Below are positions 43,838-52,103 of a stretch of 64,000 nucleotides of DNA, piece after piece (positions within the stretch are counted from its first letter, which is position 1; each line of letters opens with the position of its first letter). The DNA is taken from NCBI RefSeq assembly GCF_001050475.1, contig NZ_CP012034.1:2526557-2590556 (forward strand), read 5' to 3'. This DNA is from Companilactobacillus ginsenosidimutans. Lineage in GTDB: Bacteria > Bacillota > Bacilli > Lactobacillales > Lactobacillaceae. A program made the translations under genes and the position numbers. The notes under the pieces are model-generated. The model saw nothing but the letters and a program-made list of their open reading frames with translations, did not search any database and had not been told where the DNA came from.

Positions 43838-44998
43838 TTAGAAGTTCAGGAACTTAACCAGTTTTTCCGTTGCTTCTTTGTTTTGATCTGCTGTTACGTG
43901 AGTGTATATGTTTAATGTTGTTTGAGCGTCCTCATGTCCTAACAATGTTTGAGCCTCTTTAATAGTTGCTCCTGAGGCAAACAATGCACTTGCGTAGGAA
44001 TGTCTAAAACCATGTATGGTTATTGGGTGTAATAAAGTTTGTTCACTGTTCACACGTTTCATTATTAAATCTAACCATTTCTTTGGAGTATTTAATGATT
44101 TAAAGTGATTAGTATTACTATGAAAAATTAACTGTGAACCTTTACCAATATTAAAACCCATTTTCAACAATTCCTTGCGATCCTGAATTCTCCAGAGGTT
44201 TAAATATTTAATTGTGGTTGTATCTAGGGGAATGGTACGAGTTCCCTTAATTGTCTTTGTGTCTTGAATTATCTGCTTTCCTCCAATACCTTGCGTCAGT
44301 GTTTTGTTGATTTGCAAAATGTTTTCGGTGTTGTTAAAGTCATTCCACGTTAATGCTAAACATTCACCACGTCTAATACCAGTGAATGCAAGTATTCTAA
44401 ACAATGTGTAACGTTCTAACTCTTTTTTTGAATCAATAAAATCGAAAAAGGTTTTCAACTCATCTTTATTCCAAAAGTTTGGTTCTTTTTCAATATGTTC
44501 AGTTTTTCGTGGCATGATAACTCTTTTAGCTGGGTTGTCAGTAATGTACTGTTGCTGAATAGCATATTTGAAAATAGCACTGGTGTAATAAAACCAAGGT
44601 TTGAAATTGTTGGTAGTCGACTTAAACCATTTGTTTAGCTCACTTTGTATTTGAGCAGTAGTGATTGATCTAATTCGATATTTGCCAAATGCCGGTAATA
44701 TGTGATTTTCAAAAATCTTTTTCTTTTTGTACCACGTACTTTCACGAACAGTATTCACATACCCCTCGAACCATTCATTATAAACCTCTTCAAAGGTTAT
44801 ATTTGTTTCTTTATGTTCTATAATTCCTTGTGTCGCTTGATACTCTAGTTTTTTTAATTCAACTTTTGCTTCTTTGAGAGTTGCAAAATGTCGATTTGTT
44901 CTTTTGCTCTTTCCGGTTTTCGGATCAATACCTAAATAAATATTAAATTTGTAGGCGGTTGATCCGTCTTTTTTTGTGTATTTTTTTATTTTCGTCAT
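43838..44998 (-). CDS. int: phage tyrosine integrase
   Basis: Site-specific recombinase of 386 residues. An N-terminal AP2-like arm-binding domain (KKDGSTAYKFNIYLGIDPKTGKSKRT) precedes a SAM-like core-binding domain (about 70-150). The catalytic domain has Arg209 in TGIRRGE, His329/Arg332 in IHGFRHSYAS, His355 in LLGHEDAQT and the nucleophile Tyr365 in LNIYTHV. All residues are present, so it is probably active. Its stop lies next to the presumed attL. Confidence 0.95.
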   Translation of the reverse strand: MTKIKKYTKKDGSTAYKFNIYLGIDPKTGKSKRTNRHFATLKEAKVELKKLEYQATQGIIEHKETNITFEEVYNEWFEGYVNTVRESTWYKKKKIFENHILPAFGKYRIRSITTAQIQSELNKWFKSTTNNFKPWFYYTSAIFKYAIQQQYITDNPAKRVIMPRKTEHIEKEPNFWNKDELKTFFDFIDSKKELERYTLFRILAFTGIRRGECLALTWNDFNNTENILQINKTLTQGIGGKQIIQDTKTIKGTRTIPLDTTTIKYLNLWRIQDRKELLKMGFNIGKGSQLIFHSNTNHFKSLNTPKKWLDLIMKRVNSEQTLLHPITIHGFRHSYASALFASGATIKEAQTLLGHEDAQTTLNIYTHVTADQNKEATEKLVKFLNF

Positions 44999-45051
44999 AT
45001 TTTAGTCTCCCACCGTGGGAACAGGGAAGAAACGACATGAACAATTAAATG

Positions 45052-45189
45052 CTATTGAACATTATAAGTTTTTGATCCAATATTCTTGAAATCAGAATTA
45101 GAAAATTTAACTGTTACTTTATTTGTGTTTTCTAATTCAAACACTACTACACCTTGTGTTTTTTTCTTTGGTAGTAGTTTATCGTTCAT
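45052..45189 (-). CDS. small phage protein of unknown function (45 residues)
   Basis: Starts at ATG 45189 with AGAGGA 5 nt upstream; the frame is open further back to 45237. Content is lysine-rich (LLPKKKTQGVVVFELENTNKVTVKF), probably a small beta-hairpin protein. No family recognised. It lies between integrase and an integrase-like mini-ORF. Confidence 0.45.
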   Translation of the reverse strand: MNDKLLPKKKTQGVVVFELENTNKVTVKFSNSDFKNIGSKTYNVQ

Positions 45190-45214
45190 TGCGTCCTCTT
45201 GTGTTTGAAGAGGG

Positions 45215-45292
45215 CTATTTGCGTTTTCCTTGATCATCTTTGTAGTAAACGTGAAAAGCCCAAGAACCTTGCTTTTTGTATATTTGAGCCAT
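45215..45292 (-). CDS. 25-residue mini-ORF resembling an integrase arm-binding N terminus
   Basis: Perfect SD GGAGGTGTAATT before an ATG. The peptide reads MAQIYKKQGSWAFHVYYKD and ends DQGKRK, then stop. This is the start pattern of integrase AP2-like arm-binding domains, after which relatives continue with basic residues and helices. It may be the remnant of a second integrase or a free arm-binding peptide. Confidence 0.45.
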   Translation of the reverse strand: MAQIYKKQGSWAFHVYYKDDQGKRK

Positions 45293-45327
45293 AATTACAC
45301 CTCCAAAAACGTAATTTGAGTAAAAAT

Positions 45328-45351
45328 AAATAAGCCTAGGGTGGCTTATTT
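45328..45351 (-). terminator. hairpin after the SHOCT-domain gene
   Basis: AAATAAGCC / GGCTTATTT with a 6-nt loop and a T-rich continuation on the minus strand. Confidence 0.55.
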
Positions 45352-45360
45352 AATGAGAAT

Positions 45361-45726
45361 TTATAGCATTTCCTCTTTTTTCTTGTTAAATTCTTCTTGT
45401 GTTAAAACACCTTTTTCAACAAGTTTATGCATTTCTTCTAATTTATCTAAATCCAGTTTTTTATTTTTCTTTTCAGTGCTTTTTTCTTTAATGTATCCTG
45501 TGGTTTTTTGAGATACATTTTTTGTTAATTCTGGAGTTTTTACTTTTAAAAATCCAAGCATCTTATCAAAATAGGGCCTTCCAAATTTATATAATCCCAA
45601 TAATATTACTGCTAATATTATAATAAAAGGAATTGTGTAAAATAACATTGATGGATCAAATAAAACTCTAACAATTATTATAAAGCTGATTATAAATATA
45701 AAAGTCTTCCATAGTAGTTTTGTCAT
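45361..45726 (-). CDS. membrane protein with C-terminal SHOCT domain
   Basis: 121 residues with two N-terminal membrane segments (FIFIISFIIIVRVLF and YTIPFIIILAVILLGLY). A charged linker leads to the SHOCT pattern LDKLEEMHKLVEKGVLTQEEFNKKKEEML. Such proteins are common in lysogeny modules; the role is unknown. It starts 9 bp after the Ltp-like gene and is probably expressed from the prophage with the repressor. Confidence 0.75.
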   Translation of the reverse strand: MTKLLWKTFIFIISFIIIVRVLFDPSMLFYTIPFIIILAVILLGLYKFGRPYFDKMLGFLKVKTPELTKNVSQKTTGYIKEKSTEKKNKKLDLDKLEEMHKLVEKGVLTQEEFNKKKEEML

Positions 45727-45735
45727 TATTTGCTC

Positions 45736-46281
45736 CTAGTCGTTTAAATGCTGTACTGCGTAATCCGCCTCAGATTGTGTAAACTTTTCGCCATATTCTG
45801 ATGTTAATTGATCTCTAATGCCTTCAGATGACATATCTTGGTCTTTTTGATAAGATTTAGCTTTTTTAAGTGCATTTTTATTGTAGTCAGCCTTTAGATT
45901 ATCTACAGCATATTGTGCTGCTTCGGCAGAAAATTTATCTCCGTACTCAGAAGTTAGTTGGTCATAAATACCTTGTTTCGACATATACATAAGGTTCGAA
46001 TATGTTTTAGCTTTATTTAGTGCTGATTTATATTCAGCTGGTACATTATCTTCTTTTTTAGAATCATCAGATTTAAAGAAGTTTTTTACTTTCTTTTCTG
46101 CCTCTTTTGTTTCTTTTGTATTAGCTTTCGGGGTAGTTTTTTCGGTCTTTGTACTTTCAGGTGTTGTTTTATTTCCACTGTCGGAGATTGTATTTCCTAC
46201 AATAATAATTGCAAATGCAACGATTAACCAGAACCACCATTTCTTATAGAAAGGTTTTTTCTTATTTTCTTCTCTTTTCAT
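45736..46281 (-). CDS. Ltp-like superinfection exclusion protein
   Basis: 181 residues. A single membrane anchor (WWFWLIVAFAIIIVGNTI) near the N terminus precedes a Thr/Lys-rich linker and two tandem repeats ending SKQGIYDQLTSEYGDKFSAE and SSEGIRDQLTSEYGEKFTQS. These are the helix-turn-helix repeats of the host cell surface-exposed lipoprotein (Ltp) family. In phage TP-J34, Ltp blocks DNA injection of related phages. Here the anchor is a membrane helix rather than a lipobox. The start at 46281 follows GGAGG at 11 nt. Confidence 0.82.
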   Translation of the reverse strand: MKREENKKKPFYKKWWFWLIVAFAIIIVGNTISDSGNKTTPESTKTEKTTPKANTKETKEAEKKVKNFFKSDDSKKEDNVPAEYKSALNKAKTYSNLMYMSKQGIYDQLTSEYGDKFSAEAAQYAVDNLKADYNKNALKKAKSYQKDQDMSSEGIRDQLTSEYGEKFTQSEADYAVQHLND

Positions 46282-46338
46282 AATTTGTAATTCCTCCCAA
46301 TAGTCAGCTTTTATTGTCATCAGTGTTTGGACATTAAA

Positions 46339-46953
46339 CTACAGTTCAGTTGTATATCTGATTGCTTTGCCAAGAATACGAGCAGGGCTGTCTTTGGTTA
46401 CTATAATTGGATCATAGTCCTTGTTATCTGGCATAAGCATTACAATGTTCCCAGAATGTTTAACCCGTTTCAAAGTTGCTTCTGTATCACTATTAACTAG
46501 GACTGCAGCTATTTCATCGTCCTCAACTTCTGGTTGCTCTCTAATTAAGACATTGGAGCCATTAGGGATGGTAGGCTCCATTGAATGACCTTTAGCAACT
46601 AGATAGAATACGGTACCACTTGGGAGCGAGTCCTCAGGCTCCTCCAAATATCCTTCTATATTTTCTTCTGCAGTTATTGGATCTCCACATGCAATTTCGC
46701 CTAGTATAGGAATCATTGCAGTTTTATGCTTAGGAGATTGAGAGTTATCGATATTCAATAAATAATCAGGTTCTATATGAAATGCTTTGGCAAAATCATT
46801 TACGCGATTTAAAGGGAATTCTCTTGTTCTATTAAAATATCTGGAAACAGCTGATTTAGCCATACCGGTTCTGCGTGCTATTTCACTTATAGATAAATTT
46901 TGTTTTGATTTTAAATCATCTAATATATTCATAATTTCATCGTTAGTTCTCAT
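46339..46953 (-). CDS. CI-like phage repressor (HTH + S24 peptidase)
   Basis: 204 residues. The N-terminal HTH is SISEIARRTGMAKSAVSRYF (21-40). The C-terminal LexA-type domain has the cleavage region EIACGDP (86-92), catalytic Ser124 in GHSMEPT and Lys162 in ATLKRV. It is therefore expected to be inactivated by RecA-stimulated self-cleavage during SOS. TTAGGAGAA precedes the ATG. Divergent from cro. Confidence 0.92.
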   Translation of the reverse strand: MRTNDEIMNILDDLKSKQNLSISEIARRTGMAKSAVSRYFNRTREFPLNRVNDFAKAFHIEPDYLLNIDNSQSPKHKTAMIPILGEIACGDPITAEENIEGYLEEPEDSLPSGTVFYLVAKGHSMEPTIPNGSNVLIREQPEVEDDEIAAVLVNSDTEATLKRVKHSGNIVMLMPDNKDYDPIIVTKDSPARILGKAIRYTTEL

Positions 46954-47002
46954 AATTTTCTCCTAAAACTATTTAAATACTATGTTTCCTTAACATGTTT
47001 CT

Positions 47003-47031
47003 ATTATATCATCGTTCCCAAAAGAATACAA
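47003..47031 (-). promoter_or_regulatory. CI promoter (PRM)
   Basis: Minus strand -35 TTGTAT (47031-47026), 17-bp spacer, -10 TATAAT (47008-47003). The motif GTTCCC/GGGAAC within it recurs as GAGAAC near PR and is a candidate CI/Cro operator half-site. Confidence 0.65.
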
Positions 47032-47077
47032 TACATAGGAATAAAACATCTTTATGTATTTAATTTAGCAAAAAGTG

Positions 47078-47106
47078 TTGACAAACGAGAACATACCCTT
47101 TATAGT
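47078..47106 (+). promoter_or_regulatory. early rightward promoter (PR)
   Basis: Consensus-like TTGACA (47078-47083), 17-bp spacer, TATAGT (47101-47106). ACGAGAAC in the spacer and AAGAGAACGG just downstream look like repeated operator half-sites. Confidence 0.8.
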
Positions 47107-47143
47107 AAGTATCGTACTCGAAAGAGAACGGAGGTGATTGACA

Positions 47144-47380
47144 ATGACAATCAATTTGAGAAGATTAAAAGCAGAACGAATTGCAAGAGGAATCACACAA
47201 GATCAAATGGCGAGTCGCATGGGCTGGAGCACAAGAACACCCTATGCAAAACGTGAAAATGGTTTCGTATCGATTGGTGCTGATGAATTAGCTAAAATGG
47301 CCACTATTCTTGGATTCTCAAGGGATGAGCTCGGGATTTTTTTTACAAAGGACGTTCCCAATAAAGAACGGATTCATTGA
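47144..47380 (+). CDS. Cro-like HTH regulator
   Basis: 78 residues of XRE type: LRRLKAERIARGITQDQMASRMGWSTRTPYAKRENG. First rightward gene after PR and divergent from CI, so it is the likely Cro. GGAGG lies 9 nt before the ATG at 47144; TTG 47138 is in frame but less likely. Confidence 0.82.
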   Translation: MTINLRRLKAERIARGITQDQMASRMGWSTRTPYAKRENGFVSIGADELAKMATILGFSRDELGIFFTKDVPNKERIH

Positions 47381-47430
47381 TTGAAAAATATAATTGCGAA
47401 TCAAAAGTTTTAGGAAGGGAAAAATAAAAA

Positions 47431-48159
47431 ATGAACGATTTAGTAATTATGAAAGATCAACAAGCAGTAACTAGCAGTTTACAAGTTGCAGAAACGTTTA
47501 ATAAAGAACATAAAAATATAATTCGTGACATCGAACATCTATTGGAATCTGACAGCTCAGTTTTGAGCAGCCAAATATTTTTAAAATCTACACATGAAAA
47601 TCGCGGAAAACAATACCCAATGTATTACATGAATCGAGACGGCTTCACATTATTAGCTATGGGATTCACAGGCAAAAAAGCTCTTAGATTCAAGATGCAA
47701 TATATTGAGGCCTTTAACAAGATGGAAGAGCAAATCAAAACAGGTGGTTTCAAAATTCCATCGACAATGGCTGAAGCTTTACGTTTGGCGGCAGACCAAC
47801 AGGAACAGTTAGAAGTGATGAAACCTAAGGCAATATTTGCAGATTCGGTAGCAACATCACATACCACTATCTTAGTTGGTGATCTTGCCAAAATCATCAA
47901 AGGTAATGGTGTTGATACTGGTGCAAGACGTTTATTCCAATGGATGAGAGATAACGGGTACTTAATCAAACGCAAAGGCGCAGATTATAATTCTCCAACT
48001 CAAAAATCGATGGACTTAGGCTTATTCAAGATTAAAGAGTCAAGCCATGTTAATTCAGACGGAGTCACGGTAGTAACAAAAACTCCAAAAGTTACTGGTA
48101 AGGGCCAACAATATTTTATTAATAAGTTTCTGGAAAATAACTCAGTTATTTCTAGATAG
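47431..48159 (+). CDS. phage antirepressor (Rha N-domain, KilA-C domain)
   Basis: 242 residues. The N-terminal Rha domain reads TSSLQVAETFNKEHKNIIRDI ... YYMNRDGFTLLAMGFTG. The C-terminal KilAC/ANT domain (about 130-240) has LVGDLAKIIKGNGVDTGARRLFQWMRDNGYLI. Such proteins bind and inactivate repressors or regulate lysis-lysogeny. AAGGGA precedes the ATG. Confidence 0.88.
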   Translation: MNDLVIMKDQQAVTSSLQVAETFNKEHKNIIRDIEHLLESDSSVLSSQIFLKSTHENRGKQYPMYYMNRDGFTLLAMGFTGKKALRFKMQYIEAFNKMEEQIKTGGFKIPSTMAEALRLAADQQEQLEVMKPKAIFADSVATSHTTILVGDLAKIIKGNGVDTGARRLFQWMRDNGYLIKRKGADYNSPTQKSMDLGLFKIKESSHVNSDGVTVVTKTPKVTGKGQQYFINKFLENNSVISR

Positions 48160-48170
48160 GAGGAATGATT

Positions 48171-48362
48171 ATGAAAGTGACGTACGAGAATTTTTCGACA
48201 GCACAGGAGATTGTAGGTGAGTATGTGGACGCATTGTTTACAGGAAGACCGGTATACAACACGGATCGCAAGCGAGATTGTACAAGCTTGGAACTTATCA
48301 ATGAAATAAAATCTGGAATCTCGGTAATGGAAACTTACTACTTGCAACAGGAGGCCGAATGA
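48171..48362 (+). CDS. small early phage protein
   Basis: 63 residues, acidic and helical (STAQEIVGEYVDALFTGRPVY). GGAGGA lies 7 nt before this ATG; another ATG 6 nt earlier is too close. No family recognised. Its end overlaps the next gene. Confidence 0.6.
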   Translation: MKVTYENFSTAQEIVGEYVDALFTGRPVYNTDRKRDCTSLELINEIKSGISVMETYYLQQEAE

Positions 48363-48625
48363 TGGAAATAACTTTGACCGAACAGCAAGAGCACGAATTG
48401 ATGAAATCAGTATATGGAGTTGTTGGAAAGGCAGTTGCCGATTTTAAAAGAGATAACGGACTGATTGCAAAAACATATATGAAGAAATACGAAGCAGTTA
48501 AATATATGAACGTTTCAAACAACACATTTGACGGTTTTATCTTGGAGGGTTTACCAAGTCACACGGTAAAAGGTGTTGTTAGGTATTACAAAAAAGAGCT
48601 AGACGAATTTATGCTCAATCATTAA
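48362..48625 (+). CDS. small phage DNA-binding protein, excisionase-like
   Basis: 87 residues. The C-terminal half resembles a winged-helix/MerR-like excisionase fold: YMKKYEAVKYMNVSNNTFDGFILEGLPSHTV. GGAGG precedes two adjacent ATGs (48359, 48362). Role in excision or early regulation is inferred. Confidence 0.55.
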   Translation: MEITLTEQQEHELMKSVYGVVGKAVADFKRDNGLIAKTYMKKYEAVKYMNVSNNTFDGFILEGLPSHTVKGVVRYYKKELDEFMLNH

Positions 48626-48663
48626 AAAATGTGGGAACAGGAACGACAACAACAGGAGGAAAC

Positions 48664-48891
48664 ATGATAAAAGTCACACTCGAACAGCTAATCAGTAATG
48701 CAATTGTGATCGCAGGAGTATCAAGTTTAATCACTTATTTATTTACAAAGTACAAGTCGTTCAAAGGAATTATTGAAAATATTACAGATTTTTACGGAAT
48801 GGATCACGACGAACCAGAAAACAAAGCAGGAGATAAGAATTTCAGAGAAAACATTTACAAGAAAGAGGGGCAAACACATGAACAGGTTTGA
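48664..48891 (+). CDS. small phage protein with one membrane segment
   Basis: 75 residues. Membrane helix AIVIAGVSSLITYLF (about 12-26) then a charged C terminus. GGAGGAAAC before the ATG at 48664. Unknown function; the end overlaps the next gene by 14 nt. Confidence 0.6.
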   Translation: MIKVTLEQLISNAIVIAGVSSLITYLFTKYKSFKGIIENITDFYGMDHDEPENKAGDKNFRENIYKKEGQTHEQV

Positions 48892-49000
48892 TGAATGGCT
48901 ACAAGATGAAACAGCCTACGGATCACTAACTCAAACAGAGGAAGAAAGCGAACCATATTACCCCGGTGCAGAACCTTGCGACGAAGAGAACGGGTGGTAG
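48878..49000 (+). CDS. small acidic phage protein (40 residues)
   Basis: Starts MNRFDEWLQDETAYGSL with AAGAGGGG upstream; very acidic C terminus. Unknown function. Overlapped by its neighbour's end, as typical of early phage operons. Confidence 0.5.
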   Translation: MNRFDEWLQDETAYGSLTQTEEESEPYYPGAEPCDEENGW

Positions 49001-49002
49001 AT

Positions 49003-49641
49003 ATGGAGCAATGGAAAAAAGTGCCTAATTTTGAACGATATGAGGTTTCAAACCTTGGAAGAGTCAAAAGTACAGTAACCGGACAAATTCGGAAGTTGTC
49101 AAAACCCGGACGACGGACTGCTTACTTGAAAACGTCCTTTCGAGATGACAACGGAAAAATCAGAACCTTTGACGTTCACAGGTTAGTTGCCGAGTTGTTT
49201 TGCATCAAGCCGGAAACAGACAAAGTGCTTGTTGTGGATCACTTAAACGGAAACACCAAAGACAACAGAGCAGACAATTTGGAATGGATCACGATAAGTG
49301 AAAATCAACGCAGACGAAAAGCATACGAGTTTGGTTACTCGGTAAAAGATACCTCAATAGTTTGGTTCGACGAGAACGGAATTATACAAGGAATTTTCGA
49401 GAGTTGCCGACAAGCCTCAATCAAAACGGGCTTGGCATACACAGCAATTACAAAGTGTTGTTCAACAAGATACCCGAGAGTTGTAAACGTCGGTCGTTGG
49501 GGCTTTGAGAGAGTACCAACAAAAGATATTTACAACTTGTATTGGGAACAAAAAAAGTCCCTTGCCACTGCAATGGCAAAGGACAGGAATACTTCAAAAA
49601 AATCATATGTTCATTTTAACACAATAAGAAAAAGGGGATAA
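49003..49641 (+). CDS. NUMOD4/HNH endonuclease
   Basis: 212 residues. The N-terminal NUMOD4 domain reads WKKVPNFERYEVSNLGRVKS and the HNH motif is VDHLNGNTKDNRADNLEW. A C-terminal NUMOD1-like DNA-binding segment follows (SCRQASIKTGLAYTAITKCC). Free-standing HNH genes of this kind act as homing endonucleases and often interrupt phage early operons. The start ATG 49003 lies directly after the preceding stop. Confidence 0.88.
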   Translation: MEQWKKVPNFERYEVSNLGRVKSTVTGQIRKLSKPGRRTAYLKTSFRDDNGKIRTFDVHRLVAELFCIKPETDKVLVVDHLNGNTKDNRADNLEWITISENQRRRKAYEFGYSVKDTSIVWFDENGIIQGIFESCRQASIKTGLAYTAITKCCSTRYPRVVNVGRWGFERVPTKDIYNLYWEQKKSLATAMAKDRNTSKKSYVHFNTIRKRG

Positions 49642-49645
49642 AAAA

Positions 49646-50458
49646 ATGGTAAACAATTTAGCAAAATTACCAATCCAGACATTAGTAAAAGAACCAAAGA
49701 TCGTTGAAAAATTTGAATCTGTGTTAGGTAACAAATCAGCTCAATTTGTTACATCACTTATTAATGTTGTGAATAGTAATCAATCTTTGAAGAATGTTGA
49801 TCAAATGAGCGTTGTTGCCTCGGCTATGGTGGCAGCCAGTTTAGACTTGCCAATTAATCAAGACTTGGGATACATGTGGTTAGTTCCATATGGCGGTAAG
49901 GCACAACCTCAGATGGGTTACAAAGGATATATCCAATTGGCACAGAGAACCGGGCAGTACAAACATCTGAACGCCGTCGCAGTGTATGAAGACGAGTTTC
50001 AAAGTTACAACCCGTTAACCGAGCAATTGGATTATGAACCTCATTTTAAGGATCGTGATTCCTCTGAAAAACCCGTTGGATACGTTGGTTACTTTGAGTT
50101 AACTAGTGGCTTCGAAAAAACTGTGTACTGGACACGTAAACAAATTGATGACCACAGACAAAATTTTTCAAAAATGAGTGGAAAGTCAAAACCGAGTGGT
50201 GTTTGGGCAACTAACTTTGACGCAATGGCACTCAAAACGGTTCTAAGAAACTTAATCAGTAAATGGGGACCGATGAGTGTGGAAATGCAAAAAGCTTACG
50301 AGAGCGACGAGCAGGCAACAACAATCAGCACAAACGACATCAAAGATATTGAAGCACAAGAACAAGAGCCCGCAACTGATGTTAGTCAGCTGATCAATGG
50401 AAATGCAACGGAGGCAAACGTCAATGACTCAACAACCAATTCAAAAGACTCTGAATAA
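49646..50458 (+). CDS. recT: RecT-family recombinase
   Basis: 270 residues, single-strand annealing protein. The RecT core is visible: PINQDLGYMWLVPYGGKAQPQMGYKGYIQLAQRTGQYKHLNA and ALKTVLRNLISKWGPMSVEMQKA. It anneals exonuclease-processed ends and is paired with the following nuclease gene. AAAAGGGG precedes the ATG. Confidence 0.93.
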   Translation: MVNNLAKLPIQTLVKEPKIVEKFESVLGNKSAQFVTSLINVVNSNQSLKNVDQMSVVASAMVAASLDLPINQDLGYMWLVPYGGKAQPQMGYKGYIQLAQRTGQYKHLNAVAVYEDEFQSYNPLTEQLDYEPHFKDRDSSEKPVGYVGYFELTSGFEKTVYWTRKQIDDHRQNFSKMSGKSKPSGVWATNFDAMALKTVLRNLISKWGPMSVEMQKAYESDEQATTISTNDIKDIEAQEQEPATDVSQLINGNATEANVNDSTTNSKDSE

Positions 50459-51236
50459 AGAAACATATTATTCAATTGAATCAGATAGGTATTATCAATC
50501 GGCAACATTTTTCAAGAACTTCGAAAAATGTGAAGCTGCAACTGTGGCACAACTAAATGATATATACAAACCAGATATAAACCAAAAAGCTCTATTGGTT
50601 GGCAATTACTTGCATTCTTACTTTGAAAGCCATACGGCTCACGAGAATTTCATTAAACAACACGAAGGTGACATGTTCACAAAGCGGGGCACACTGTTAA
50701 AAGATTATCAGGTTGCTGACTCAATGATTGCAACGCTTACTGATGATCCAATGTTTAACAATCTTTATCAGGGCAAAAAAGAGGCAATCGTTAAAGGCCA
50801 AATTGAAGGCGTTAATTGGAAAGGCAAAATTGATTGTTTGAACCTAGACCGCAAAATATTTCTTGATTTAAAAACAACTAGGGAAATAGACCGTAAATAT
50901 TGGAACGAAGAAAAACGTATGTGGCAATCATTTATGGACGAATATAATTATCCGTTGCAAATGTATGTATACCAGCAATTAATTTATCAACAATATGGAG
51001 TCATGTGTACACCTTATATTATTGCAGTAAGTAAACAAGAAATACCCGCAAAGGCTGTTATCTCGATTCCTAAGAAGCGACTAGCAGAGGCCCAAGAAGA
51101 GATTGAAACACTTCAGCCAAGATTTGAAAAAGTAAAGAGCGGATTTGAAGTACCAATACGTTGTGGTAAATGTGCTTATTGTCGAAAAACTGCAACACTA
51201 GGGGAAATTACAAGCATGGAAAACCTTATTAATTAG
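50424..51236 (+). CDS. PD-(D/E)XK nuclease, RecE-like partner of RecT
   Basis: 270 residues. Landmarks are LVGNYLHSYFE, KGQIEGVNWKGKIDCLNLD, FLDLKTTREID (catalytic Asp...Asp-Leu-Lys) and QMYVYQQLIY. The C-terminal cysteines CGKCAYCRKT could hold a cluster or zinc. This is the DUF3799-like exonuclease often encoded beside RecT. GGAGG 9 nt before ATG 50424; overlaps recT by 35 nt. Confidence 0.87.
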   Translation: MTQQPIQKTLNKETYYSIESDRYYQSATFFKNFEKCEAATVAQLNDIYKPDINQKALLVGNYLHSYFESHTAHENFIKQHEGDMFTKRGTLLKDYQVADSMIATLTDDPMFNNLYQGKKEAIVKGQIEGVNWKGKIDCLNLDRKIFLDLKTTREIDRKYWNEEKRMWQSFMDEYNYPLQMYVYQQLIYQQYGVMCTPYIIAVSKQEIPAKAVISIPKKRLAEAQEEIETLQPRFEKVKSGFEVPIRCGKCAYCRKTATLGEITSMENLIN

Positions 51237-51245
51237 GAGGACGAG

Positions 51246-52094
51246 ATGGCAAGACCTATTAAAAATGGCATGGATTACTTTCCACTCGACGTTGATTTTC
51301 CAACAAATGAAAAAGTCGAAGCAATCATGGGGGAGTTTGGAAGTGAGGGTGTTGTTGCTTTTCTTTACCTCTTATCGGCTATCTATCGGAATGGTTATTT
51401 TCTGAAGTGGGATAGGTTGAGTCAAATGCAATTGGTAAATCGAATTGACGGAATGACTATTGAAAAAATGGATCAACTAATCAATAGACTAATTTCGTAC
51501 GACACATTCAGCGAAGAAGCATTTGAGGAGTATCAAATTCTCACAAGCAAGAGAGTTCAAGCAACGTTTTTAGAAGCTACAAAAAGACGAAAAGAACAAC
51601 CAAAATTACGTTATTTAGTTAATGATGACAATAACCTAGTTTCAAGCGTAGTTAATGTTGACAATAACCCCAGTTCAAGTGGGGTAAATGTTGACATTAG
51701 TACACAAAGTAAAGTAAAGGAAAGGAAAGAAAAGAAAAGTAAACAAAAGCAGAGTAAAGAAATAGGGCCACCTGCTGTTGCTTTTCAAAAAACTCTTACA
51801 GTGTATCAACAAAACATTGGGGTACTAAATCCATTAGTGCAGCAAAACATAGAATATCGAATCAATGACTTCGTTAATCAAGGAACTAATGAAATTGAAG
51901 CCAATGAGATTGTTCAACTCGCAATTGAAAAGGCAGCCCTTAGCAATAAACTATCTTGGAATTATGCAGATGGGATTTTAAAAAACTGGCTTGATCATAG
52001 CTTGTTCACATTAAGCAATGTAAAGGCAGAACAAAAACCGAAAACAAAGAATGAACCATACTCTGTTGATGAATCGGACAAATTACCATACTAG
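51246..52094 (+). CDS. DnaD-like phage replication initiator
   Basis: 282 residues. The N-terminal Lin1244/Lin1753-like winged-helix domain (FPLDVDFPTNEKVEAIMGEFGSEGVVAFLYLL) and the C-terminal DnaD-like helical domain (ILKNWLDHSLFTL) are joined by a lysine-rich linker. It recruits the helicase loader to the phage origin. A low-complexity VN(V)DNN stretch lies at 130-152. The helicase loader follows after 9 bp. Confidence 0.85.
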   Translation: MARPIKNGMDYFPLDVDFPTNEKVEAIMGEFGSEGVVAFLYLLSAIYRNGYFLKWDRLSQMQLVNRIDGMTIEKMDQLINRLISYDTFSEEAFEEYQILTSKRVQATFLEATKRRKEQPKLRYLVNDDNNLVSSVVNVDNNPSSSGVNVDISTQSKVKERKEKKSKQKQSKEIGPPAVAFQKTLTVYQQNIGVLNPLVQQNIEYRINDFVNQGTNEIEANEIVQLAIEKAALSNKLSWNYADGILKNWLDHSLFTLSNVKAEQKPKTKNEPYSVDESDKLPY

Positions 52095-52103
52095 GAGGGC
52101 GAA

